DNA from: Pantoea vagans
GTDB taxonomy: Bacteria > Pseudomonadota > Gammaproteobacteria > Enterobacterales > Enterobacteriaceae
Assembly (NCBI RefSeq): GCF_001506165.1
Contig: NZ_CP011427.1
Location: 3,906,001-3,970,000 of the forward strand
Reading direction: 5' to 3'
DNA: 64,000 nucleotides
Shown: piece after piece, positions 1 to 9,533 of the stretch
Layout: every line of letters begins with the position of its first letter
Position numbering within the stretch: the stretch's first letter is position 1
Made by a program: the position numbers and the translations under genes
Notes under the pieces: model-generated
What the model was told of the DNA's origin: nothing
Database searches by the model: none
What the model saw: only the letters and a program-made list of their open reading frames with translations

Positions 1-699
1 GCCAAGATCAAGCCACTCATTCGGCGTCAATACACCTTGTGAGTAGAGTGACATGACGTATTCGTCGTAATGGTGCTCCTCTTCGCCGGGCACCATGTTC
101 CACAGGATGCGTTTGCCCGCCATACGCACAGCGGTACGGTAAAACTCATCCAGCAGTAAAATATGTTGGGTTGAACCGCAGTCTTCACCGCCGAGGCTGC
201 CGCTCTCATTATGGCGGAAACGGTTCTCATCGATCAGGAAGAAACTCACTTCCACACCCATCGACACACACCATTTCTGCAACAGCGTACACTTACGTTG
301 CAGATTGAGGCGCTCTTCATTATCCAGCCAGGACTGGTGGCACACCCAGATGTCGAGATCAGACACACTGTTCTGACCCACGGATGAGGTGCTGCCCATC
401 GAGTAAATACCGGTGATGGGGCGCTCGCCTTTCACGGCAGTGCTGAGATCCAGAGACTGGTCACCTGCAAGATGTTGCAGGAGCTGCTGTTGATTTTCAT
501 CAGGCGTGAAAAAGCTGACGCCATGTGGAACGCTACCCTCAAGGTAGCCCGGCATCAGTGGATGATGATAGTGCAGTAATGTTGGCAGCAGACTGTAGAC
601 TTGCTGGAAAGCAGGCCCCATAGCAGCCAGCGCACGATCAACGCGCAGCTGGTTAATTGCATCCAGTCTCTGTTTCAGTGTCTCAATGTAGAGGTACAA
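1..699 (-). CDS. cyaA: Adenylate cyclase, N-terminal part (cut by window start)
   Basis: Class I adenylate cyclase makes cAMP from ATP in the cytoplasm and feeds the CRP regulon. Only the first 233 codons are present; the gene runs off the left edge. The translation is nearly collinear with E. coli CyaA ([18 protein letters not shown] at the start, then the nucleotidyl-transferase stretch GSTSSVGQ...[14 protein letters not shown] and [19 protein letters not shown]). The start is a TTG at 697-699, as in E. coli, where the weak codon limits synthesis; no ATG fits. The gene is divergent from hemC, the usual enterobacterial arrangement. Confidence 0.95.
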   Translation of the reverse strand, partial: MYLYIETLKQRLDAINQLRVDRALAAMGPAFQQVYSLLPTLLHYHHPLMPGYLEGSVPHGVSFFTPDENQQQLLQHLAGDQSLDLSTAVKGERPITGIYSMGSTSSVGQNSVSDLDIWVCHQSWLDNEERLNLQRKCTLLQKWCVSMGVEVSFFLIDENRFRHNESGSLGGEDCGSTQHILLLDEFYRTAVRMAGKRILWNMVPGEEEHHYDEYVMSLYSQGVLTPNEWLDLG

Positions 700-1011
700 G
701 ACGTTTCGCCTGATTGTCCCAGTGTTAAGCACCCTGTTTCCACAACCTGCCGCTTAATAATAAAGATGTCGGGCAAATTATTGCTGGAAACGTGATCAAT
801 CTAACACCTGGAGGATTGACCGTAAAGAAAGTTGCGCTACCTAACAGTTTAGCACGTTCCGTTGGCAGCCCTGCTTTTTCGGACTTCGACCTCAGAATAA
901 GTCGCAATCGCTGACACATTCTGACATCGAGGCCTTTTCAATCCGTTGAAACTGACAGCATTCCCCTATCAATGATAGGATAATCGATGAACGATCAAAA
1001 TGGTTAACAGC
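700..1011. other. Divergent cyaA-hemC promoter region
   Basis: This 312-bp gap separates two divergent genes. Apart from the CRP site near 800 I see no convincing hairpin, RNA gene or conserved small reading frame. Promoters for cyaA and for the hem operon must lie here, but I could not fix their -10 and -35 boxes with confidence. Confidence 0.6.
791..806 (-). promoter_or_regulatory. CRP-binding site upstream of cyaA
   Basis: On the minus strand the sequence is TGTTAGATTGATCACG, matching the CRP consensus TGTGA-N6-TCACA at 8 of 10 positions. It lies about 92 bp upstream of the TTG start. E. coli cyaA has an almost identical site used for cAMP-CRP feedback repression of the main promoter, so the same role is inferred here. 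Confidence 0.7.
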
Positions 1012-1953
1012 ATGTTAAACAAAATTTTCAGAATTGCTACCAGACAAAGTCCTCTTGCTTTATGGCAGGCACAATATGTCCAACAGCGTCTGATGGCGGC
1101 ACATCCAGGACTGCAAGTTGAGCTGGTTCCGATGGTGACCAAAGGCGACATCATCCTCGACACGCCACTGGCGAAAGTGGGGGGTAAAGGCCTGTTTGTT
1201 AAAGAACTCGAACTGGCGATGCTGGAAAATCGTGCCGACCTCGCGGTGCACTCCATGAAAGATGTGCCGGTGGATTTCCCCGAAGGTTTAGGGCTGGTGA
1301 CCATCTGCGAGCGCGAAGATCCGCGTGATGCCTTTGTCTCTAACCGTTACAACGCTATTGATGAACTGCCACAGGGTGCGGTGGTGGGCACATCCAGCCT
1401 GCGTCGTCAGTGTCAGCTCAGTGCGCGTCGTCCCGATCTGATTATTCGCTCATTGCGTGGCAACGTCGGGACGCGTCTGGGCAAGCTTGATGCCGGAGAG
1501 TATGACGCGATCATCCTCGCGGCGGCAGGCCTCAAGCGTTTAGGGCTTGAAGACCGTATTCGCCAAGCCATGCCAGCCGAGATCTCTTTACCTGCCGTTG
1601 GCCAAGGCGCGGTGGGTATTGAGTGTCGCCTGGATGACCACACCCTGATTACCTTGTTGGAAGCGCTCAATCACAGCGATACTGCGGTTTGCGTACGTGC
1701 TGAACGCGCCATGAATACGCGCCTCGAAGGCGGATGTCAGGTACCGATTGGTAGCTTTGCGGTGCTGGAAGACGATCAACTGTGGTTGCGTGGGTTAGTC
1801 GGTTCGCCAGATGGTCTACAGATGGTGACGGGTGAACGTCGCGGTCCACGCGATCAGGCCTTACAAATGGGCATCTCACTGGCGGAAGAGCTGCTGGATG
1901 GCGGTGCGCGTGACATTCTGCGTGACGTCTATCAAGGACAACCGCCGGTATGA
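1012..1953 (+). CDS. hemC: Porphobilinogen deaminase (hydroxymethylbilane synthase)
   Basis: Condenses four porphobilinogen molecules into hydroxymethylbilane in the cytoplasm, the third common step of haem and sirohaem synthesis. The 313-residue product equals the E. coli length. Visible motifs are [14 protein letters not shown] at the N-terminus, VPMVTKGD, the VHSMKDVP loop, [16 protein letters not shown] and [10 protein letters not shown], whose Cys242 carries the dipyrromethane cofactor. An in-frame ATG at 1000 would add four residues (MVNS); I chose 1012 because [12 protein letters not shown] aligns with the E. coli start. hemD follows with a 4-base ATGA overlap. Confidence 0.97.
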   Translation: MLNKIFRIATRQSPLALWQAQYVQQRLMAAHPGLQVELVPMVTKGDIILDTPLAKVGGKGLFVKELELAMLENRADLAVHSMKDVPVDFPEGLGLVTICEREDPRDAFVSNRYNAIDELPQGAVVGTSSLRRQCQLSARRPDLIIRSLRGNVGTRLGKLDAGEYDAIILAAAGLKRLGLEDRIRQAMPAEISLPAVGQGAVGIECRLDDHTLITLLEALNHSDTAVCVRAERAMNTRLEGGCQVPIGSFAVLEDDQLWLRGLVGSPDGLQMVTGERRGPRDQALQMGISLAEELLDGGARDILRDVYQGQPPV

Positions 1954-2690
1954 CCATCCTCGTGACCCGCCCGGAACCCGCCGCCAGTGAATTGGCTTCG
2001 CGTTTGCGAACCCTCGGCAAGCTGGCGTGGACGTTACCGCTGATTGAGTTCACGCCGGGTCGCGACCTTGAACATCTGCCGCAGAAATTGGCGGCACTGC
2101 AGCCGGGCGATTTGGTCTTTCTGCTGTCACAGCAGGTGGTGCTTTTTGCTCATCCTGCCCTTGAGCGCCAGGGCATCACCTGGCCTAAAGCGCTCGACTA
2201 TTATGCCATTGGCCGCAGCACTTCTTTGGCACTGCACACCGTCAGTCATCTGAAAGTAGACTATCCTCATGCGCGGGAAACCAGTGAAGAGTTGGTACGC
2301 CTGAACCGTCTGCAGCAGGTGAAAGGTAAACGCGCACTGATTCTGCGCGGCAGTCCTGGCCGCGAATTGCTGGCAGAAACCCTGATCGCACGCGGAGCCG
2401 AAGTCGAGTATTGCGAGTGCTATCAGCGCTGTGAAAAGCAATACGATGGCGCCATAGAGGGTCGCCGCTGGCGCGATCGCGGCATTACCACTCTGGTGGT
2501 GACCAGCGGTGAGATGTTACAACAACTGTTTGCACTGTTTCCGCCAATCGATCGTCGGGAATGGTTATTGCACTGTCGGCTTGTGGTCGTCAGTGAACGT
2601 TTGGCTACACAAGCCGCCGAATTAGGCTGGCAGGACATTGATGTAGCCGATGGTGCCGATAACGATGCGCTGCTGCGTGCGTTACGCTGA
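1950..2690 (+). CDS. hemD: Uroporphyrinogen-III synthase
   Basis: Cyclises hydroxymethylbilane to uroporphyrinogen III with inversion of ring D. The 246-residue length matches E. coli HemD. The family is poorly conserved; what is visible is the N-terminal [17 protein letters not shown], a central [16 protein letters not shown] segment and a C-terminal [27 protein letters not shown] region, the two alternating Rossmann-like domains. The ATG overlaps the hemC stop, so translation is probably coupled. Confidence 0.95.
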   Translation: MTILVTRPEPAASELASRLRTLGKLAWTLPLIEFTPGRDLEHLPQKLAALQPGDLVFLLSQQVVLFAHPALERQGITWPKALDYYAIGRSTSLALHTVSHLKVDYPHARETSEELVRLNRLQQVKGKRALILRGSPGRELLAETLIARGAEVEYCECYQRCEKQYDGAIEGRRWRDRGITTLVVTSGEMLQQLFALFPPIDRREWLLHCRLVVVSERLATQAAELGWQDIDVADGADNDALLRALR

Positions 2691-2713
2691 ACTTAACAAC
2701 GGGATGAGCCATA

Positions 2714-3844
2714 ATGACGGAACAAAAAGCCTCCTCCGCCATGGTTGAAGAAACCACCCCAGCGGACACTTCCCCTACGCCAGCCGGTAAAAAGCCTCGC
2801 GATAAAAAAAGCGATGGCAAAGTGCTGAGTGCAGTGGCGATTGTGATTGCGCTGGCGATTGGCGCAGGACTTTACCTCAATGGGAAACACCAGGCCGATT
2901 TACAGGCTCAGACTAACCAAAACCTGAGCGAGCAGCTGAGCGCGTTGCAGCAGCAACTGGGCAGTGACAAACAGCAGTTAACCCAACAGCTGGATGCAGC
3001 CAATACCGCCTTAAATGAAGCGCGTACCCAGCAAGATAACAGCGCAAAAGAGCTGGAAACGCTGCGGGATAAAGTGGCGACCATCTCCGGCAACGACACG
3101 CGCACCTGGCTGTTGGCGCAAGCGGACTATCTCGTCAAGTTAGCGGGCCGTAAGCTGTGGAGCGATCAGGATGTCACCACGGCGGCAGCGCTGTTAAAAA
3201 GTGCCGACACCAGCCTCGCGGACATGAACGACCCTAGCGTCATGAACGTCCGCCGCGCACTGACCCAGGACATCAGCTCCTTGTCTACCGTGAGCCAGGT
3301 CGATTATGACGGCATCATTCTCAAGCTTAATCAGTTGTCGAACGGCGTAGATAACCTGCGTCTGGCCGACAATGACAGCGATGACGCACCAATGGATGCT
3401 GATGGCGGCGAGCTGTCCAGCTCTCTGCACGAATGGCGTCAGAATCTGGTGAAGAGCTGGCACAACTTTATGGATGATTTCATTACCATCCGCCGCCGTG
3501 ACAACACCGCACAGCCGCTGCTGGCGCCGAATCAAGACGTCTATCTACGTGAAAACATTCGTTCGCGGCTGCTGATTGCAGCTCAAGCCGTACCACGTCA
3601 TCAGGATGAGATCTATAAACAGTCGATTGATGCCGTTTCAACGTGGGTGCGTGCCTGGTATGACACCAACGATGCTGCCACCAAAGCGTTTCTTGCCCAG
3701 TTAGATGAACTCAGCCAGCAGAGCATCGCCATGGATGTGCCTGATACACTGGAAAGCCAGGCGCTGCTGGAAAAACTGATGCAAACACGCGTCAGAAATC
3801 TGCTGGCGCAGCCGTCGGTTCCGGCTGATCAACAGGGAGGCTAA
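2714..3844 (+). CDS. hemX: HemX, inner-membrane protein of the hem operon
   Basis: A 376-residue protein collinear with enterobacterial HemX, long mislabelled as uroporphyrinogen methyltransferase; it lacks the methyltransferase motifs and its biochemical role is unsettled. It has a charged Lys/Asp-rich cytoplasmic N-terminus (residues 1-36), one membrane segment (about 37-56), a Gln/Asp-rich coiled coil (about 60-125) and a mostly helical C-terminal part. The start has a GGGATG ribosome-binding region 23 bp after hemD. hemY follows 2 bp after the stop, so the four genes form one operon. Confidence 0.92.
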   Translation: MTEQKASSAMVEETTPADTSPTPAGKKPRDKKSDGKVLSAVAIVIALAIGAGLYLNGKHQADLQAQTNQNLSEQLSALQQQLGSDKQQLTQQLDAANTALNEARTQQDNSAKELETLRDKVATISGNDTRTWLLAQADYLVKLAGRKLWSDQDVTTAAALLKSADTSLADMNDPSVMNVRRALTQDISSLSTVSQVDYDGIILKLNQLSNGVDNLRLADNDSDDAPMDADGGELSSSLHEWRQNLVKSWHNFMDDFITIRRRDNTAQPLLAPNQDVYLRENIRSRLLIAAQAVPRHQDEIYKQSIDAVSTWVRAWYDTNDAATKAFLAQLDELSQQSIAMDVPDTLESQALLEKLMQTRVRNLLAQPSVPADQQGG

Positions 3845-3846
3845 GC

Positions 3847-5043
3847 ATGCTGAAAGTATTGGTGCTTTTCCTGCTGTTGATTGCAGGTGTGGTGTTGGGG
3901 CCGATGATCGCCGGCCACCAAGGCTACGTGCTGATTCAGACCGATAACTGGAATGTTGAAACCAGTGTGACGGGCCTGGTGATCATCTTGATCCTCAGTC
4001 TGTTAGTGATTCTGTTCATTGAGTGGGTTCTTCGCCGTCTGTTCCGTACCGGCGCACGTACGCGTGGTTGGTTTACCGGCCGCAAACGCCGCAGTGCGCA
4101 GCGTCACACGCAAAGTGCGCTGATGAAACTGGCGGAAGGTGACTACAAACAGGCAGAAAAACTGCTGTCGAAGAATGCTGACCATGCGGATCAGCCCGTC
4201 GCTAACTACCTGCTGGCCGCCGAAGCGGCTCAACAGCGCGGTGACGAAGTGCGAGCCAATCAGCATCTGGAGCGCGCGTCTGAGCTGTCTGAAAACGACA
4301 CCATTCCGGTTGAGATCACTCGCGTTCGTCTGCAACTGGCGCGTAACGAAGATCATGCCGCACGCCACGGTATTGACCGTTTGCTGGAAGTGGCTCCACG
4401 CCATCCTGAAGTTTTGCGCCTGGCTGAACAGGCTTATATTCGCACCGGCGCATGGGGTTCATTGCTTGATATTCTGCCATCAATGCAAAAATCTCAGGTG
4501 AATGACGAAATCCAGCGTGAAGCCTTACAGCAACAAGCCTGGCTGGGGCTGATGAATCAAGCGATGGCCGATCAAGGCAGCGAAGGCCTGAAAAAATGGT
4601 GGCAAAACCAGAGCCGTAAAACGCGTCAGGAAACGGCGCTGCAGGTGGCAATGGCTGAACATCTGATTGAGTGCGACGATCCTGATACGGCACAAAGCAT
4701 CGTATTGGAAGGGCTGAAACGCCAGTATGACGATCGTCTGGTGCTGCTGATGCCGCGCATTAAAAGTGGCGATCCGCAATCGCTGGAAAAAGCGCTGCGT
4801 CAGCAAATTAAACAGCATGGCGCCACACCGCTGCTGCATAGCACGCTGGGCCAGATGTTGATGCGCCACGGTGAGTGGCAGCAAGCAGCAGAAGCCTTCC
4901 AGCAGGCGTTGGCGCAGCGCCCGGATGCCTTTGATTACGCCTGGTTAGCCGATGTCTATGACCGTCTGCATCGCCCGGAAGACGCCGCTAAAATGCGCCG
5001 TGAAGGGTTGTTGCTCACGCTGAAGACCAATCCTGCACCCTGA
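3847..5043 (+). CDS. hemY: HemY, membrane-anchored TPR protein
   Basis: A 398-residue match to enterobacterial HemY, unrelated to the protoporphyrinogen oxidase also called HemY in Gram-positives. Two membrane segments lie at about residues 2-22 and 42-65; the rest is a helical TPR-like solenoid (for example LMKLAEGDYKQAEKLLSKNA and HGEWQQAAEAFQQALAQRPDAFDY). E. coli hemY lies in the hem operon and the protein has been linked to haem supply, but no catalytic site is visible. It is the last gene of the operon and is followed by a strong terminator. Confidence 0.93.
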   Translation: MLKVLVLFLLLIAGVVLGPMIAGHQGYVLIQTDNWNVETSVTGLVIILILSLLVILFIEWVLRRLFRTGARTRGWFTGRKRRSAQRHTQSALMKLAEGDYKQAEKLLSKNADHADQPVANYLLAAEAAQQRGDEVRANQHLERASELSENDTIPVEITRVRLQLARNEDHAARHGIDRLLEVAPRHPEVLRLAEQAYIRTGAWGSLLDILPSMQKSQVNDEIQREALQQQAWLGLMNQAMADQGSEGLKKWWQNQSRKTRQETALQVAMAEHLIECDDPDTAQSIVLEGLKRQYDDRLVLLMPRIKSGDPQSLEKALRQQIKQHGATPLLHSTLGQMLMRHGEWQQAAEAFQQALAQRPDAFDYAWLADVYDRLHRPEDAAKMRREGLLLTLKTNPAP

Positions 5044-5068
5044 TTTAACGATTGTTACTTTTGTGCAC

Positions 5069-5093
5069 GCCGGGCTTGTCCCGGCTTTTTTTT
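5069..5093 (+). terminator. Intrinsic terminator of hemCDXY
   Basis: Perfect 6-bp stem GCCGGG/CCCGGC with a 5-base loop, followed by eight T, 25 bases after the hemY stop. Confidence 0.9.
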
Positions 5094-5114
5094 GCCTGTT
5101 GCTGGGAGAATCGC

Positions 5115-5316
5115 AAAAAAAAACACCTGCCAAAAGCAGGTGTAAAGTCAGGTCGTTCAGACAACTGATGGTATCCGACTCAACGTAATGTCCTTCTTAC
5201 TGCAGTAAAGCGTGCGCAAATACTGCCAGGCTGGACAACGGATACCGTAAGGGGCTCTGCATCATTCCCAGGTTTATGTAGCATCAGCAAACATAAGAGG
5301 TGGAATGAGCATCTAC
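5115..5316 (-). ncRNA. glmZ: GlmZ small RNA
   Basis: The minus strand from 5316 begins GTAGATGCTCATTCCA, CTCTTATGTT follows shortly after, and the RNA carries the ACGTTGAGT segment that in E. coli GlmZ contains the glmS-pairing region. It ends in an 8-bp hairpin (ACACCTGC/GCAGGTGT) plus nine T. Length is about 202 nt against 207 nt in E. coli. GlmZ activates glmS mRNA translation with Hfq and is cleaved through RapZ/RNase E when glucosamine-6-phosphate is plentiful. The position downstream of and convergent to hemY is the same as in E. coli. The ends are inferred from the E. coli homologue and the T-run. Confidence 0.93.
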
Positions 5317-5327
5317 AGAACAATTAT

Positions 5328-5344
5328 TGCATAACGCGTGCCAG
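5328..5344 (-). promoter_or_regulatory. Sigma-54 promoter of glmZ
   Basis: On the minus strand CTGGCACGCGTTATGCA gives GG at -24 and GC at -12 with exactly 10 bases between them, a close match to TGGCAC-N5-TTGCA. The -12 GC lies about 13 bases before the GTAGATG start of GlmZ, the spacing expected for sigma-54 initiation. glmZ is driven from a sigma-54 promoter in many enterobacteria. Confidence 0.85.
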
Positions 5345-5417
5345 AATTGCAGACGCCGAGGTAAGTTATTTTAAATCAGCAAGATAGAATGGGATTAACG
5401 GCGCGAGGTGCCAGCAG

Positions 5418-5467
5418 TGTCGTGATTTCACAACAATCACGTCCGCGGTTGTCGCTGATGAACGACA
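5418..5467. promoter_or_regulatory. GlrR-type activator sites upstream of glmZ
   Basis: TGTC-N10-GACA at 5450-5467 is an exact match to the published GlrR (YfhA/QseF) half-site pattern. A second copy with one mismatch (TGTC-N10-AACA) lies at 5418-5435. They lie 75-125 bp upstream of the sigma-54 promoter, the usual range for an enhancer-binding activator. Confidence 0.65.
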
Positions 5468-5564
5468 CGCTGTGCAAGGTAACGTAAGGCCGTTTAATAT
5501 CAATAAGATAGGCGTCTCAGAATAGCGACAAATCGATATTCAAATGAATACGTTCTACCGTATT

Positions 5565-5673
5565 GTAGCGGCGCAATTCATTGCGCGTCCGGTCAGCAGC
5601 GGCTCCGCTCTATACAAGCGCGATAAATCGCGCCGCTACGGTTATTTTGTCGGGGCGCGCCCGATGGCGGCAA
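5565..5673. repeat. Paired-hairpin intergenic repeat, copy A
   Basis: Outer arms GTAGCGGCGC (5565-5574) and GCGCCGCTAC (5630-5639) enclose two different hairpins: GCGCAAT/ATTGCGC (5571-5586) and GCGCGAT/ATCGCGC (5618-5633). A 20-base segment at 5654-5673 recurs exactly at 31032-31051 beside copy B. No coding potential. The rest of the 5144-5755 gap is taken by GlmZ and its control region. Confidence 0.85.
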
Positions 5674-5718
5674 GGTGAGCCCTATACAGAATGACGTATG
5701 AGACGGGAAATACAGACG

Positions 5719-5746
5719 AAAAAAAACCTGCTTTTTCAAGCAGGTT
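5719..5746 (-). terminator. Terminator of the tRNA operon
   Basis: On the minus strand an 8-bp stem AACCTGCT/AGCAGGTT with a 6-base loop is followed by a run of at least six T, 9 bp past the 3' end of tRNA-Pro. Confidence 0.85.
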
Positions 5747-5755
5747 TCTTAAATA

Positions 5756-5832
5756 TGGTCGGCGAGAGAGGATTCGAACCTCCGACCCACTGGTCCCAAA
5801 CCAGTTGCGCTACCAAGCTGCGCTACTCGCCG
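5756..5832 (-). tRNA. proM: tRNA-Pro (anticodon TGG)
   Basis: 77-nt cloverleaf starting CGGCGAGTAGCGCAG and ending in encoded CCA; the anticodon loop TTTGGGA gives TGG. It is nearly identical to E. coli proM and is the last gene of the argX-hisR-leuT-proM operon. Confidence 0.97.
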
Positions 5833-5868
5833 ATTTTTTACTTCTTCACGCTACCGCGTAATTTTGCC

Positions 5869-5955
5869 TGGTGCGAAGGGAGGGACTTGAACCCTCACGT
5901 CCGTAAGAACACTAACACCTGAAGCTAGCGCGTCTACCAATTCCGCCACCATCGC
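5869..5955 (-). tRNA. leuT: tRNA-Leu (anticodon CAG)
   Basis: 87-nt class II tRNA with a long variable arm, anticodon CAG and encoded CCA. The acceptor stem has a U5-U68 mismatch; E. coli leuT has a non-pair (A-C) at the same position, so this is a family trait and not decay. Confidence 0.97.
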
Positions 5956-5970
5956 ATGTCCAGCAAAATT

Positions 5971-6046
5971 TGGGGTGGCTAATGGGACTCGAACCCACGA
6001 CAACTGGAATCACAATCCAGGGCTCTACCAACTGAGCTATAGCCAC
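5971..6046 (-). tRNA. hisR: tRNA-His (anticodon GTG)
   Basis: 76-nt cloverleaf GTGGCTATAGCTCAG with anticodon GTG and encoded CCA. The extra G(-1) needed by histidyl-tRNA synthetase is encoded at 6047 and pairs with the discriminator C. Confidence 0.97.
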
Positions 6047-6134
6047 CATAATTCTGGTGCGTAAGCATCTCTGCTTACTAATCACTGCATAACGCGGTCA
6101 AACCAACCACCGAAGCTCTTGCGCACAAACTAAA

Positions 6135-6211
<77 letters not shown>

Positions 6212-6232
6212 GTAGCGCCGTTGCGGATGGGC

Positions 6233-6261
6233 ATACTACGGATTTGGCCTCACACTGTCCA
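6233..6261 (-). promoter_or_regulatory. Promoter of the tRNA operon
   Basis: On the minus strand TGGACA and TAGTAT are separated by 17 bases and followed by a GC-rich stretch (GCCCATCCGC). This is the pattern of stringently controlled stable-RNA promoters. It ends 22 bp upstream of tRNA-Arg. Confidence 0.7.
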
Positions 6262-6369
6262 GAGCTTTTTTATAAAAAAAACGCGTTTGCTTACGCTTTG
6301 TGCATTCCGTCGATAAATAGCGCAGTTTTGCTACTGAACAGGATGTAATTGCTGCAAAAATCAGCAATA

Positions 6370-7104
6370 TCAAAGATCGCCACGCCAGTGGTAGCGTAAA
6401 TATTTCAGCAGCTTTAACTGCCTGCGCCAGCGCGAAGGCTGACGAATCAGACGATAGAGCCACTCCAGCCCCAGATTCTGCCAAATACGTGGCGCACGCG
6501 CGACGTGACCGGTAAAGACGTCGTAGGTGCCACCCACGCCCATATAAAGGGCATGTGGCCAGCGCTCACGGCAATCACGCATCAGCAGCTCCTGGCGCGG
6601 TGATCCCTGCGCGACCGTGACTATCTTCGCCCCACTGGCGGCGATACGTGCAAACAGTGCCTCACGCTCAGCGGGTGCAAAATAGCCATCCTGGCGGCCA
6701 ACGATATTCACATTCCACTGGCGACGCAGCTTGTCGCAGGTTTCATCCAGTACCGCCTGTCGGCCACCAATCAGAAACACCGGAATGCCCGTCCGCCCTG
6801 CGCGCTCCATTAACGCTTCCCACAGATCAGCACCGGCTATGCGATTCACCTGTAAGTCTGGGTACTTCTTACGTAATGAACGCACAATGCTGATGCCGTC
6901 AGGGTATTTAAATTCTGCCTCAGCAATCAGCGCGCGTAACTGCGCGTCCTCTTCCAGAGTCAGCATCTTCTCCGCGTTCATCGCCACCAGCGTGCCGCTG
7001 CGCGGCTGCCCCTCAGGCAGCAGGAAATGCAGGAAGCTTTCCATATCATTAAACGCGTGAAGATCGACGCCGCGCAGGTTATAGCGCGGCTTATCGGTTT
7101 TCAT
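6370..7104 (-). CDS. wecG: UDP-ManNAcA transferase of ECA lipid II synthesis
   Basis: Transfers N-acetyl-D-mannosaminuronic acid from UDP-ManNAcA to lipid I (GlcNAc-PP-undecaprenol), giving ECA lipid II at the cytoplasmic membrane face. The 244-residue product belongs to the WecG/TagA/CpsF family; [26 protein letters not shown] and [12 protein letters not shown] are its signature segments, and the basic C-terminus ([20 protein letters not shown]) is typical of the membrane-binding tail. It is the last gene of the wec operon, 18 bp after wzyE. In E. coli yifK lies between wecG and argX; here it is absent. Confidence 0.95.
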   Translation of the reverse strand: MKTDKPRYNLRGVDLHAFNDMESFLHFLLPEGQPRSGTLVAMNAEKMLTLEEDAQLRALIAEAEFKYPDGISIVRSLRKKYPDLQVNRIAGADLWEALMERAGRTGIPVFLIGGRQAVLDETCDKLRRQWNVNIVGRQDGYFAPAEREALFARIAASGAKIVTVAQGSPRQELLMRDCRERWPHALYMGVGGTYDVFTGHVARAPRIWQNLGLEWLYRLIRQPSRWRRQLKLLKYLRYHWRGDL

Positions 7105-7122
7105 GAATCATCTTCCCAAAGG

Positions 7123-8466
7123 TTAAGAAAGGCTGTGAAACACCGGCTCGCTGCGCGCACGAATCAGTCCCGCACGCGCTAACAGCCAGTACAGCATTTT
7201 CGCCACTGCCATACAGGCAGCAAAAATCACACAAAAGAACACCACGCGAGAGCCAAATGCATCCAACCCTTCGCGAGCCAGCACGATCATGTTAAAGACT
7301 GCACCGAAGCAGAAGCTCTGCAGGATTGCGCCACTGTAACGGTTTGGCGTATCGCGACCTTGCAGATAGAGGCTATCGAACCCCTTCATCAGCCAGCCCA
7401 CGGCAACCGCGCCCAGCGGAATAAACCATACGCCGCCCATCACCAGCAACGAACCGATCAGCGTGGGGGAAATCGCCAGGCCCGAGTGGTTATTCAGTAC
7501 TTCCCAGGTAAAGTAGTTGGCACTGTTTAGCACAATCGATGGGCGACCAGGCCACAGCCAGCTGGGGATAAAGACATAGAAGTCACGCCAGATCGGTGCC
7601 AGCCCCTGGAAATCAATCTTGTCGTAGTTCTGCAACAACAGCGCCAGATTCTCCCAGGGTGAGAAGGTATCGCGCGTCAGATACAGGAAGGTATAGAAGG
7701 CTTCATCCCCCACCACGTCGAGGTTGTAACGGCGCAGCGCCAGCCAGAACATGCCCGCAATCGCCATCACGCCCGCCCCCACCAGCATCCACAGCGTAAT
7801 CCAACCGCGCGTAATGCCAATAAACAGGAAAAGAGCAAAAGCGATAATGATATTCGCGCGAGTGCCCCCCACCAGCGCGTAGGTCAGCAGCCCAAACGCC
7901 ACCGACACCAGCAAAAACCACAGCCACTGACGCTGCGTCGGATTGAGGAAATAGCGAATCAGCATCGCCGGGATGAAGAAGTAGAAGAAGCGCTTCAACG
8001 CCACGCCCGACACTTCACTGGAGAAAATCTGGTTGTAGGCTGAAAGCCTGAACAGCAGCAGGCCATTGTGCATAAAGAACACCGTCACGGTGCCGATCGC
8101 CACCAGAGCCAATAGCAAACAGGTGAGATGGGTTTCAACCCGATTCATCTGTAGCCAGGGTTTACGCGGCGGCGCAGTGACCGGACGTAATCGCACTTTG
8201 TAGCTGACGTAATAGATGGCGTAAAAACTGGTGGCGGCCAGCAGGGCCTGCAGCAAGAATTCCGGCGGCACCACTTCCACATTGAAGCGGAAAACCAACA
8301 CGCAGGTGAGCGGAAAACCGAAGTAAAACGTCAGCAAAAACAGGATGGTAAAAAACAGGTGGAAGTTAAAGCGCACCCGTTTAAATTCCCGCCAGGTTAA
8401 GGTCAAGATAAAACCCAACGAAAACAGGTAAACCACCAGCAGACCACTAAACTGCATCAGGCTCAT
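7123..8466 (-). CDS. wzyE: ECA polymerase
   Basis: Integral inner-membrane protein of 447 residues with about eleven predicted membrane segments (first at about 3-23), polymerising ECA trisaccharide repeat units on the periplasmic side. It shares with E. coli WzyE the N-terminal [14 protein letters not shown] and the [38 protein letters not shown] region. The start overlaps the wecF stop by 4 bases, and wzzE in the same operon sets chain length. Confidence 0.95.
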   Translation of the reverse strand: MSLMQFSGLLVVYLFSLGFILTLTWREFKRVRFNFHLFFTILFLLTFYFGFPLTCVLVFRFNVEVVPPEFLLQALLAATSFYAIYYVSYKVRLRPVTAPPRKPWLQMNRVETHLTCLLLALVAIGTVTVFFMHNGLLLFRLSAYNQIFSSEVSGVALKRFFYFFIPAMLIRYFLNPTQRQWLWFLLVSVAFGLLTYALVGGTRANIIIAFALFLFIGITRGWITLWMLVGAGVMAIAGMFWLALRRYNLDVVGDEAFYTFLYLTRDTFSPWENLALLLQNYDKIDFQGLAPIWRDFYVFIPSWLWPGRPSIVLNSANYFTWEVLNNHSGLAISPTLIGSLLVMGGVWFIPLGAVAVGWLMKGFDSLYLQGRDTPNRYSGAILQSFCFGAVFNMIVLAREGLDAFGSRVVFFCVIFAACMAVAKMLYWLLARAGLIRARSEPVFHSLS

Positions 8467-9533
8467 GTTCTCTCCCTTTCACTAAGGGTCAGCGCGTGGC
8501 GCCAGCCTGCCAGATAGCCAGGGGCGAAAAAGGCAATCAAGGATTTATCGCAGTGCGTCAGCTGTCGCTGCGCTTCCGCAACGCGGGCTGCATCCAGCAC
8601 ATCCTCACTGAACAACACCGGCAAGCCCTGCTCACTGAGATCGCGCCAGAACGGGTTCTTGCGGTTAAGCACAAACGGAATATTGGCCTGGATCAGCAAA
8701 CAGAGCGTGCCAATCCCCTGCTGGCGCTCGAACATAAAATAGCCGAGCTGACAGCCACTGAGCAATTGCAGATAGGTGTCAAAATCTATCTTATCGCGTA
8801 ATAAGCTCACCTGACCTTGTGGGAACAGGCGCTGCGCGGCGGTAGCAATCTCTGCGATATACGCGTGATTGTTATCCGGGTAACCGAGCGGCACCAGCAC
8901 TTTCACCTTATCGCCAAACTGAGCATGAATCGCCTGTAAACCCTCAATATGGCGATTACTGCGATCGCCAGAGTTGCCTAAAAGCACGGTAAAATCATCG
9001 CTATGCGTTCCAGCGGGGACTGCAGCTTCTGGCATACGTGTCGGAAAATAGAGCAATGATGTTGGCACGCGGGGGTGACGTTGCTGGAAAGCGTGCAAAT
9101 CGCCGCGCGTGGCGAACACATGTGCCAGACGGCGCTGGGCCAGACGGCGCAGCAGATAAAACAGCTGATACTTGATGCCGCGTCCTTCTTCGTACAGATC
9201 AGCGCCCCAGATATGCCAGAACGCCTGCTGACGCCGCAGTTTACCGCTCAGTAACGCCAGCCAGATTTGCGGATTAAACTGGCCGTGAAAGAAAAAGCGC
9301 GTTGCGCGGTCAGCCGCGCGCTGAATCACTGCCTGCGCCAGCGCGCGCTTGCTGGTGAAGGTTTCAATGTGCAGCGCAGTGTAGACTTGCAAGGCCTCTG
9401 GCGTTGTAGTCACCACCATAAACTGACGCGGCACATCAGTTGGCAGCTCGCGGCTCATCACCTCATTAAAGAAGCGCAGCACGGTATGGTTGTGATGCGG
9501 GATATCCGATCCCAGCACGTGAAATAAAGTCAT
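8463..9533 (-). CDS. wecF: Fuc4NAc transferase (ECA lipid III synthesis)
   Basis: Adds 4-acetamido-4,6-dideoxygalactose from TDP-Fuc4NAc to ECA lipid II, completing the trisaccharide lipid III. The protein is 356 residues against 359 in E. coli and begins [22 protein letters not shown]. The frame stays open upstream to 9644, but those 37 codons lie inside wzxE and have no counterpart in the family; the ATG at 9533 overlaps the wzxE stop as ATGA, the operon's usual junction. It belongs to glycosyltransferase family 56. Confidence 0.93.
   Translation of the reverse strand: MTLFHVLGSDIPHHNHTVLRFFNEVMSRELPTDVPRQFMVVTTTPEALQVYTALHIETFTSKRALAQAVIQRAADRATRFFFHGQFNPQIWLALLSGKLRRQQAFWHIWGADLYEEGRGIKYQLFYLLRRLAQRRLAHVFATRGDLHAFQQRHPRVPTSLLYFPTRMPEAAVPAGTHSDDFTVLLGNSGDRSNRHIEGLQAIHAQFGDKVKVLVPLGYPDNNHAYIAEIATAAQRLFPQGQVSLLRDKIDFDTYLQLLSGCQLGYFMFERQQGIGTLCLLIQANIPFVLNRKNPFWRDLSEQGLPVLFSEDVLDAARVAEAQRQLTHCDKSLIAFFAPGYLAGWRHALTLSERERT

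Noticed and set aside
5869..5955. Mismatch in the tRNA-Leu acceptor stem taken as a sign of a broken gene
   Set aside because: E. coli leuT has a non-pair at the same position; all other stems and the CCA end are intact.
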